NCBI RefSeq assembly: GCF_019195395.1 | Contig: NZ_CP078067.1 | Span: forward strand, 2,247,783-2,311,782 | Direction of reading: 5' to 3' | Source of the DNA: Kaistella faecalis | Lineage (GTDB): Bacteria > Bacteroidota > Bacteroidia > Flavobacteriales > Weeksellaceae | Length of the DNA stretch: 64,000 nt | Shown here: positions 6,908 to 13,727 of the stretch, piece by piece | How the letters are laid out: each line of letters starts with the position of its first letter | Position numbering within the stretch: the stretch's first letter is position 1 | Made by a program: the position numbers and the translations under genes | Notes under the pieces: generated by a model | What the model saw: the letters and a program-made list of their open reading frames with translations, nothing else | Told to the model about the DNA's origin: nothing | Database searches by the model: none

Positions 6908-8671
6908 ATGGATAAAAGTTTAGAAGTAACATCCCTAATTCAGCCATTAAAAGACTTATACAATTCCGTTAGCGATGAATGGAAAAATTTTTTTGATATA
7001 GGTCTTGATGACTACCTTTACTCTCAAACCCACAAATATTTTTTCACAAATACATTCATACATAGAAGTGAAAAGGTCAAGTTCTATGATATTTATTATC
7101 CCATCAAAGCAAAACATAATAAATTGACTACTGATTTTTCTGATATCGAAGAGCTATTTTCTTCATATTCAAAAATAATTATTAATGGTTCTGCAGGAAG
7201 TGGGAAAACTACTCTGATCAAACATCTTTTTTTAAAGAGTCTATTTGAGAAAACCAGAATACCAATTCTAATTGAACTACGTCACCTAAATGATTACGAT
7301 GGGAACATAGAAAAGCTTATAACAGACAAAATATTAAATAACAATGTAAAGCCAAATTCTAAAATTTTAAAACGCTCATTACAAACAGGAAAGTTCTTGT
7401 TTTTATTTGACGGATATGATGAAATATTTTCCCATAAAAAAGATGATATTAATCGCCAATTAGAATATTTTATTGATCAGTATAGTAATAATAATTTTGT
7501 TATTTCAACTAGACCAGGAAGTGGTATTGAGATATTTAATAGATTTTTTGATTTTAAAGTCGAAAAATTGACAAATGAGGACGTAATAAATTTTATAGAT
7601 AAGATAGTAGAAAATGATGAGCGGAAACAAAGAATTTCAGACATTGTTAATGATCCTACAAATGACAGTTACTTTGAATTCCTTCGTAACCCTCTACTTT
7701 TGTCAATGTTCATATTAGCATTCGAAAATCATCCCGAAATACCTCAAAAGAAAAGTGCATTTTATAGAAACGTGTTTGATACGCTTTATTCAAAACACGA
7801 TGGAATTACAAAAAATAGTTTTCCAAGAGAAAAACAGTCAAACCTTCAAAGAGATGATTTTGAAGATATCCTTAGCGTATTTTCATACATAAGTTCAATT
7901 GACGGAGATTATAAATTTACTGAAGAATTCTTGACGGACACTTTAAATAAAGTAAAGGAATCTACAAATTATAAATTTGAAACTCAAAAGTTTATTTACG
8001 ATTTAAGAACTACGATATCTATCTTAGTTTTGGACGGGTTTGAATATTTCTTTCCACATAGGTCAATGCAAGAATATTTTACTGCATTTTTTATAAGCAG
8101 ATTGCCGACAACGAAAAAAGCTTTAGCATATAAAAATATATTTTCTGCGTTAGAAAGTTCATCAAATGATAATAGTTTTACATTTTGGAACCTATGCAAG
8201 GAACTTGATAACATCGCTTTTAATGAAATATTTCTTTTACCAAGACTTAAAAAAATATACACTAAATTAAATGTAAAAGATGAAAAGATTAAACTTAACA
8301 ATTTTATAGAAATTTTTCAACCAGCAGTTCATCTAAGCGGAAATGAGAAAGAAGTTATGATTTTAAGGGCTAGAAACCTTCAAACATCTTTATTGACATT
8401 TTGTCATTCTTATAACTACGAATTATTACTCTCACATCCGAAAAACAACAATTGCACTCACAAAATAATTGAACTACTTAAAGATGAATTAACCAATTCA
8501 AATTTGATAAGAATTTCTAACAGAAGAATAAAATTGAAAGAATTGCTTATTGAAAATAATTTCATAGACACCATTGATAAGATTGCAGATGGCCTACGAA
8601 AAACAATAATAAATCTTCAGTCTGAAGTAAAAAAAACAGATAAGGGACTTGATAAAATTTTAAAACGGTAA
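6908..8671 (+). CDS. NACHT-domain STAND NTPase, candidate anti-phage protein
   Basis: 587 residues from the ATG at 6908; the longer frame from 6845 overlaps its own promoter. The NTPase core shows Walker A GSAGSGKT (residues 94-101), a NACHT-style Walker B FLFLFDGYDE (about 163-172), STRPG (about 200-204) and the late motif FPHRSMQEYFTAFF near residue 400 that ends the winged-helix part. The N-terminal 75 residues match no effector I know. The C-terminal 170 or so residues are helical and charged, without visible leucine-rich or TPR repeats, possibly a short NACHT-associated C-terminal domain. Bacterial NACHT proteins of this size include anti-phage defence proteins. The gene is strongly AT-rich compared with its neighbours and stands alone, both consistent with horizontal transfer. 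The family call is firm; the role is inferred. Confidence 0.88.
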   Translation: MDKSLEVTSLIQPLKDLYNSVSDEWKNFFDIGLDDYLYSQTHKYFFTNTFIHRSEKVKFYDIYYPIKAKHNKLTTDFSDIEELFSSYSKIIINGSAGSGKTTLIKHLFLKSLFEKTRIPILIELRHLNDYDGNIEKLITDKILNNNVKPNSKILKRSLQTGKFLFLFDGYDEIFSHKKDDINRQLEYFIDQYSNNNFVISTRPGSGIEIFNRFFDFKVEKLTNEDVINFIDKIVENDERKQRISDIVNDPTNDSYFEFLRNPLLLSMFILAFENHPEIPQKKSAFYRNVFDTLYSKHDGITKNSFPREKQSNLQRDDFEDILSVFSYISSIDGDYKFTEEFLTDTLNKVKESTNYKFETQKFIYDLRTTISILVLDGFEYFFPHRSMQEYFTAFFISRLPTTKKALAYKNIFSALESSSNDNSFTFWNLCKELDNIAFNEIFLLPRLKKIYTKLNVKDEKIKLNNFIEIFQPAVHLSGNEKEVMILRARNLQTSLLTFCHSYNYELLLSHPKNNNCTHKIIELLKDELTNSNLIRISNRRIKLKELLIENNFIDTIDKIADGLRKTIINLQSEVKKTDKGLDKILKR

Positions 8672-8748
8672 AAATTACTGCGGCTAAAGTTTTGGCAAAA
8701 GACGGGGTGAATATTGTCTTTGAGAACTCTGTTAGCAATATCCGCAAT

Positions 8749-8799
8749 AATGCTTTTCATATTTCTTTTTTGCTTAATTTAGAAATCTGAAAAAGCATT
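8749..8799. repeat. Two-part imperfect hairpin
   Basis: AATGCTTTT (8749-8757) pairs with AAAAGCATT (8791-8799), and inside it ATTTCT (8761-8766) pairs with AGAAAT (8781-8786), leaving small bulges and a 14-base loop. It sits 78 bases after the NACHT stop. No T-run follows, so it is not a standard terminator. Confidence 0.5.
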
Positions 8800-8917
8800 T
8801 TGCTCAGGTCGGTTTTACTTTGAAATTGTCTGCAAGGTAGCCCGTCCTTCGCCAATACTTTTTCGTTATTTGCAAGTTTATACAAAGCACCGTTATTACA
8901 ATATTTTTAAATAATTT

Positions 8918-9403
8918 ATGAAAAACTTAATCAATCTATTGCTTTTTTTTCTAATTTCTACAAATCTATTTTCTCAAGGAATTGGAAATTCAAAAACAAC
9001 TCAAAGTTTACAATTTCCTACTAGTGAAACTGTTCCTGAAGATAAGGCTAGAGTTTATGTGATGAGAACAACAGGAACTTTATGGAATTATAGTGTTACA
9101 GTCTATTTAGATGAAAAAGTGATAGGTAAAGTTGGTCCAAAATCTTATTTAATGTTTGATATCGACACAGAAAATGAAGTTAGAATTGGAACTGCATTTA
9201 TAGGAAATAATGTGAGAGACAAAAATGAAGAAAATCAAGAATTTTTAACTATTAAACCAAAACCAGGAAAAATATATTATGTTGGTGTAAAAGCAAAATA
9301 TGGGACATTTAGAGGTCAAACAGAAATTACACCACTTGAAAATAATGAGGCAATAAAACTAATTCCAAAACTAGATAAACCCAAAGCAAATTACATTGAA
9401 TAA
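8918..9403 (+). CDS. Secreted DUF2846-like small protein
   Basis: 161 residues with a clear signal peptide (MKNLINLLLFF to about residue 20, ending FSQ). The mature part shows a DUF2846-like layout: ARVYVMRTTG at the start, a short VYLDEKVIGKVG strand pair, a Y/F..D turn and a C-terminal GKIYYVGVKAK strand. Function is unknown; related domains occur in envelope lipoproteins, but no lipobox cysteine is present here. It is followed two bases later by another small gene, so the pair is probably co-transcribed. Composition is very AT-rich like the NACHT gene, and the pair lies between two hairpin-forming flanks, suggesting acquired DNA. Confidence 0.75.
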   Translation: MKNLINLLLFFLISTNLFSQGIGNSKTTQSLQFPTSETVPEDKARVYVMRTTGTLWNYSVTVYLDEKVIGKVGPKSYLMFDIDTENEVRIGTAFIGNNVRDKNEENQEFLTIKPKPGKIYYVGVKAKYGTFRGQTEITPLENNEAIKLIPKLDKPKANYIE

Positions 9404-9405
9404 AT

Positions 9406-9705
9406 ATGCAATATACTTTTGAGCAATTGAAAAATCAAGTAATTTCATTAGATTTTACAAAATTTGATGAAATTTATAATTTGAACTTAAACGAATTAAA
9501 ACAACACGTAAATTTTCAAATTGAAAAAACCAAAGAGGAAATAGACAAAGAGTTTGAAACTTTTAATCTTCCTGAAATAAAAAATATAGATCAACTTTTT
9601 AAGAATGATAAATATTTGGTAAAAAGCATAAAACTTCCAACTTTATTTCCAACTTTATATTTATTGAATAGAATAAAAGTTGATTTAGATAAAATAATTG
9701 AATAA
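9406..9705 (+). CDS. Small unrecognised protein
   Basis: 99 residues, starting two bases after the previous stop. It has no signal peptide and no membrane segment. The sequence is mostly predicted alpha-helix with many charged residues (ELKQHVNFQIEKTKEEIDKEF) and a short hydrophobic stretch near residues 75-85 (LPTLFPTLYLL). I do not recognise a family. The tight coupling to the DUF2846-like gene suggests a joint function, but a cytoplasmic partner for a secreted protein would be unusual, so this is uncertain. The composition is AT-rich like its neighbour. It may be strain-specific. Confidence 0.6.
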   Translation: MQYTFEQLKNQVISLDFTKFDEIYNLNLNELKQHVNFQIEKTKEEIDKEFETFNLPEIKNIDQLFKNDKYLVKSIKLPTLFPTLYLLNRIKVDLDKIIE

Positions 9706-9729
9706 AAAACCTGCAGATAACATTGGTAA

Positions 9730-9767
9730 CCGTTGCACAACCTAATTTTCCCGTGTTAGGTTTACGG
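9730..9767. repeat. Imperfect hairpin downstream of the small-gene pair
   Basis: CCGT (9730-9733) pairs with ACGG (9764-9767) and AACCTAA (9739-9745) with TTAGGTT (9756-9762), with unequal bulges and a 10-base loop. Together with 8749-8799 it brackets the two small genes. Confidence 0.45.
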
Positions 9768-9875
9768 ATCTTATAAATACCAATCTCTTTTAAGCGATTT
9801 AAAGGAGGTTTTTTTTGCAGATGATGCCTTCATTCAACTTGACATTTATCACGCACCCACCGCAAATAAATTTCT

Positions 9876-9883
9876 TATTTTTG
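9876..9883 (+). promoter_or_regulatory. -7 box of hemN, four bases from ATG
   Basis: TATTTTTG followed by CAGG and the ATG at 9888, implying a leaderless or nearly leaderless mRNA. No TTG at standard spacing is visible. Confidence 0.55.
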
Positions 9884-9887
9884 CAGG

Positions 9888-11249
9888 ATGAATACTTCAC
9901 TCATCGACAAATATAATATTCCCGGGCCGCGATACACTTCCTATCCAACCGTTCCGTTCTGGGACGAAACATCCTTTACACCGGAGTTGTGGCAGCAGTC
10001 GGTCATCAGATCTTTTAATGAAAGTAACGATGCCGAGGGAATTTCGATCTATATTCACCTTCCATTCTGCGAGCAGCTGTGTACGTTCTGCGCCTGCCAC
10101 AAACGGATTACCAAGCAACATTCTGTAGAAACACCTTATCTGGAAAGCGTGCTGAAAGAATGGGATCTTTATTTAAAGCTTTTCGGCAAAAAACCAAAAA
10201 TCAAGGAACTTCACCTTGGTGGCGGAACACCGACTTTCTTCTCGCCTGCAAATCTGAGAACTTTGCTCGAAGGTATTTTTGCCAAAGCAGAAATCGCAGA
10301 AAATCCTGAGTTTTCCTTTGAAGGTCATCCCAACAATACCACCCGCGAGCATTTACAGACTTTATATGATTTAGGGTTCCGAAGATGCAGTTTCGGGGTG
10401 CAGGATTACGATCCTCAGGTTCAGAAAGCGATTAACAGAATTCAGCCTTTCGAAAATGTAGAAAGAGTGACCAACTGGGCCAGAGAGATTGGCTACAAAG
10501 GCGTTTCTCATGATCTGGTTTTCGGTCTTCCGTTCCACACCTGGGAAAAAATGGAGTTCACGATCCGCAAAACTTTGGAACTTAAACCTGACCGTTTGGC
10601 CTTTTATTCCTATGCGCATGTGCCGTGGATTAAAGGAGTCGGACAGCGAGGTTTTGATGAAAACGACCTGCCAAGCGGTGAGGAGAAACGTAAACTTTAC
10701 GAAAACGGCAAGAAGCTTTTAGAAGAATTAGGATACAAAGAAGTCGGAATGGACCATTTTGCGCTGGAGCATGACGATCTTTACCAGTCTATGGTTTCAG
10801 GGGATATTCACCGGAACTTCATGGGATATTCGTCAAGCAAAACGCAGCTGATGGTTGGTTTGGGAATGAGCGCGATTTCGGATTCGTGGTATGCTTTTGC
10901 CCAGAATAATAAAACAGTGGAAGAGTATCAGAAACTGGTTGAAGAAGGAATTATTCCGGTGGTAAAGGGACATCTTCTGAGTGAGGAGGATCTGAACATC
11001 CGCAAGCATATCCTGAACCTGATGTGCCGTTTAGAAACTTCGTGGGATCTGCAGACTTCATTCCCCGAATTACCCAATGCGCTGGAAGCACTAAAGGAAA
11101 TGGAGGCCGATGGACTGGTTGAACTTTCAGACCACACCATTAAAATTACAGAAAAAGGACGTGCCTTCACCAGAAACGTTGCGATGACTTTCGATCTGCG
11201 AATGATGCGCAATAAGCCAGAGACAAGGATTTTCTCGATGACGATATAA
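9888..11249 (+). CDS. hemN: Oxygen-independent coproporphyrinogen III oxidase
   Basis: 453 residues, the normal length for true HemN. This radical-SAM enzyme converts coproporphyrinogen III to protoporphyrinogen IX in haem synthesis without oxygen. The iron-sulfur and SAM motif C-x3-C-x2-C-x-C is complete (CEQLCTFCAC), preceded by the PRYTSYP signature that separates HemN from HemW. GGGTPTFF and the C-terminal HemN domain are also present. The gene is monocistronic: variable DNA lies upstream and a repeat block plus a transposase gene follow. No oxygen-responsive operator is recognisable. Confidence 0.96.
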   Translation: MNTSLIDKYNIPGPRYTSYPTVPFWDETSFTPELWQQSVIRSFNESNDAEGISIYIHLPFCEQLCTFCACHKRITKQHSVETPYLESVLKEWDLYLKLFGKKPKIKELHLGGGTPTFFSPANLRTLLEGIFAKAEIAENPEFSFEGHPNNTTREHLQTLYDLGFRRCSFGVQDYDPQVQKAINRIQPFENVERVTNWAREIGYKGVSHDLVFGLPFHTWEKMEFTIRKTLELKPDRLAFYSYAHVPWIKGVGQRGFDENDLPSGEEKRKLYENGKKLLEELGYKEVGMDHFALEHDDLYQSMVSGDIHRNFMGYSSSKTQLMVGLGMSAISDSWYAFAQNNKTVEEYQKLVEEGIIPVVKGHLLSEEDLNIRKHILNLMCRLETSWDLQTSFPELPNALEALKEMEADGLVELSDHTIKITEKGRAFTRNVAMTFDLRMMRNKPETRIFSMTI

Positions 11250-11251
11250 CT

Positions 11252-11355
11252 GATATGAATGAATTCATCTCCTGGAAATCGGCCGTTGCTCCACAACTGG
11301 TTTTAGGGAGTTCCGTAGGAACGGACGATATCTTAAGGTAGGAATTCATTCCTAC
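11252..11355. repeat. Palindromic repeat unit, copy 1
   Basis: A 104-base unit made of ATGAATTCAT, a CGGCCGTTGCTCC stretch, the hairpin GTTCC-GTA-GGAAC and the palindrome AGGAATTCATTCCT. It is nearly identical to copy 2 at 11517-11618 in the same orientation. It starts two bases after hemN. Confidence 0.85.
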
Positions 11356-11378
11356 CGTCTTAAAACTGAATTATTGCA

Positions 11379-11426
11379 GGAGTTCCGTAGGAACGGAGGG
11401 TATGACAGGGCAGGAATTTATTCCTG
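11379..11426. repeat. Palindromic repeat, partial copy
   Basis: Contains the GTTCC-GTA-GGAAC hairpin and a CAGGAATTTATTCCTG palindrome, but lacks the first half of the full unit. It lies between the two full copies. Confidence 0.75.
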
Positions 11427-11516
11427 TTATCAAATAAAACGGGTCTCGGCAAAATAGCTTATGAAACGTAATGTCGGATATGGATATGGATTTTGGATTT
11501 AAATTTTTAAAATTTG

Positions 11517-11618
11517 GATATGAATGAATTCATATCCTGGTAATCGGCCGTTGCTCCGCAACTGGTTTTAGGAAGTTCCGTAGGAACGGACGGTATCAAG
11601 GTAGGAATTCATTCCTAT
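11517..11618. repeat. Palindromic repeat unit, copy 2
   Basis: Same order of elements as copy 1 with few substitutions (for example CTCCACAAC versus CTCCGCAAC). It ends 52 bases before the transposase ATG, consistent with a REP-type substrate of that enzyme. Confidence 0.85.
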
Positions 11619-11670
11619 CAACTTTAGAACAAGGCGAGAATTATAATCATCACCTCAAAATAGATCTGAA

Positions 11671-12132
11671 ATGCCCAACACCTACACGCAGCTTTACGTT
11701 CAGGCCGTGTTTGCGGTAAAATACAGAAATGCTTTGATTAAAAAGTCATTTCAGAAAGAGCTTTTTGCCGTCATCGGAAATCTGATCAACGAAACCGGTT
11801 GCGCTACCATCATTGTAAACGGGGTAGAAGATCATGTGCATTGTCTCTTCCGGTTAAAAACCACTGTTTCGTTATCGGAAGTAATGAAAAGTGTAAAGGC
11901 CAAATCATCGAAATGGATTAACGAAAGTGGATTTCTGGACGAAAGATTCGAATGGCAGCGGGGTTTTGGCGGTTTCAGTTATCACCCTTCTATGGTAAAG
12001 AAGGTTTATCATTATATCGAGCATCAGGAAGAACATCACAAAAGTGAAATTTTCAAGACGGAATACCAAAAAACGCTGGCAGAGTTTAATGTGGAATATG
12101 ATGAAAATTATTGGTTTGAAGATTTGATTTAA
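11671..12132 (+). CDS. Y1 (IS200/REP-associated) transposase
   Basis: 153 residues, full length for an IS200-type TnpA. These HUH endonucleases cut single-stranded DNA at hairpins and form a 5'-phosphotyrosine link. The metal-binding HVH is at His55/His57 (EDHVHCLF), and a YIEHQEEHH helix carries the likely catalytic Tyr115 with Gln119. No tnpB gene is attached. Directly upstream is a block of palindromic repeats that resemble REP substrates. Nothing similar is seen downstream, so this may be a domesticated single-copy RAYT and not an autonomous insertion sequence. All motifs are intact. Confidence 0.9.
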   Translation: MPNTYTQLYVQAVFAVKYRNALIKKSFQKELFAVIGNLINETGCATIIVNGVEDHVHCLFRLKTTVSLSEVMKSVKAKSSKWINESGFLDERFEWQRGFGGFSYHPSMVKKVYHYIEHQEEHHKSEIFKTEYQKTLAEFNVEYDENYWFEDLI

Positions 12133-12156
12133 ATTTGAAATCCGCTGACTGACTGA

Positions 12157-13512
12157 TTATTTAATGATTACTTTTTGGGAGTAAATTCTCAGTCCTTCCG
12201 ACGAAACCGTTACAAAATATACGCCCGGTTTTAGAGGTGAAATATCAATGCTTTGATCATCATTCACTTTCCTTTCCAGAACTTTTCTGCCTTCAGCATT
12301 GTTGAATTCCGCTGTATTGTTTTTGGTTTTAAGACCATTTATAAAAATCTTTCCAGACGCTGGATTCGGATAGATTTTAAAACTGTTTAAGGTGTTGTCA
12401 TCTAATGCCAGCGTGGTAGTTGACATCCGGAAGATCTTACCGTTGTTTACAGCTGCCACATACAGTTCTTTAGACGAATCCTCACCAAAGGTGGCGAAAT
12501 TATTCCCGGAAAAAGCAGCACTCCAGACAATGGAACCGTCCGTATTCATTATTCCGATTTGGGTAGAGCAGTAGTCTGCGAAAATATATTTACCGTATAA
12601 CGCCGGATAAAGGCTGCCGCGGTAAACGTAGCCGCCGGTAATCGAACATTTACCGCCACTGTGGTTATAAGTGGCAACAGGAAAAGTCATGGTATTCTGG
12701 GGAGCACAACCTGTGGTGTTATATGCAGTATTTCCTTCGTAGCATCGCCATCCGTAATTGATTCCGCCTTGTGTAATGGGCATTCTGTTGATTTCTTCAA
12801 TCTGATTCTGTCCTACATCGGCAATCATAACGTTTCCTGCAGTAAGATCGAAGGAAAATTTCCAGGCATTCCTGAGACCGTAAGACCAGATTTCGTCAGC
12901 GCCATCAATTCCGACAAATGGATTATCGGGCGGAATGTTGTAAGGAGCAGTGGAATTCACATCGATTCTGAGCATTTTCCCCAGCAGTGAATTTTTGTTT
13001 TGTCCGTTGTTATTGGGATCTCCGCCACTTCCGCCGTCTCCGGTTGTAATCCAAAGCATTCCGTCGGGCGCGAAATGAATACTTCCGCCATTGTGATTGG
13101 TAAACGGTTTGGGAATGCTGATGAGGATTTTCTCTGAAGACGCGTCGGCCACGTTAGGATCGGAACTTACCGAATATCTCGCTACGGTGATATTGCCGGA
13201 AGTATTGTTATAAAAAACGTAAAAATAACCGTTGGTGGAATACTGAGGATGAAATGCCAGACCCAGAAGTCCGCGTTCGCCTCCGAAAGTTATTTTCGTG
13301 CTGATATTAAGAAAATTGACTGGAAGTATAGCTCCGCCTGGCTGAATGATCTTAATATAACCATCCTGTTGAACTGCGAAAATGCGCGAGTCGTTGGCAT
13401 TCTTAATCTCTACAGGATTGCTTAATCCTGAAGCAAATTCCTGGAGTACGATATTCTGTGCGTAAAATACCGAAGAGGAAAATGTGGCTGCAATGAATAA
13501 TAATTTTTTCAT
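12157..13512 (-). CDS. PQQ-dependent sugar dehydrogenase family protein with T9SS tail
   Basis: 451 residues in three parts: a signal peptide (MKKLLFIAATF to about residue 18, ending YAQ), a soluble glucose/sorbosone dehydrogenase beta-propeller (GERGLLGLAFHP, NHNGGSIHFAPDG, TTGDGGSGGD), and a type A T9SS C-terminal domain from about residue 378 (YPNPASGKIFINGL, ending SQKVIIK). The fold oxidises sugars with PQQ and calcium; PQQ binding here is assumed from family motifs. The tail means export through the type IX system to the cell surface or medium. It is convergent with the transposase (24-base gap) and divergent from secDF. Confidence 0.92.
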   Translation of the reverse strand: MKKLLFIAATFSSSVFYAQNIVLQEFASGLSNPVEIKNANDSRIFAVQQDGYIKIIQPGGAILPVNFLNISTKITFGGERGLLGLAFHPQYSTNGYFYVFYNNTSGNITVARYSVSSDPNVADASSEKILISIPKPFTNHNGGSIHFAPDGMLWITTGDGGSGGDPNNNGQNKNSLLGKMLRIDVNSTAPYNIPPDNPFVGIDGADEIWSYGLRNAWKFSFDLTAGNVMIADVGQNQIEEINRMPITQGGINYGWRCYEGNTAYNTTGCAPQNTMTFPVATYNHSGGKCSITGGYVYRGSLYPALYGKYIFADYCSTQIGIMNTDGSIVWSAAFSGNNFATFGEDSSKELYVAAVNNGKIFRMSTTTLALDDNTLNSFKIYPNPASGKIFINGLKTKNNTAEFNNAEGRKVLERKVNDDQSIDISPLKPGVYFVTVSSEGLRIYSQKVIIK

Positions 13513-13685
13513 ACTGTTGTGGTTTTTAAGGTGTTGTGAATTTACGATTTATTTTACAGATTTAATTTTTATTTGAAAAAACCACAATATAACCGTGGCT
13601 TTATCAATGTTTTGTTAGATTTTATTCCTAAAAAATTCAAACTAAATTCTTTTGTTAAAAAATTCTTAATTCTATTGGAAATCAT

Positions 13686-13693
13686 TATATTTG
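13686..13693 (+). promoter_or_regulatory. -7 box of secDF
   Basis: TATATTTG, a perfect TAnnTTTG, 34 bases before the secDF ATG. No TTG lies at 17-23 bases upstream. Confidence 0.55.
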
Positions 13694-13727
13694 CCGACTA
13701 TAATTTTAATGTTGTAAACTATTAACA

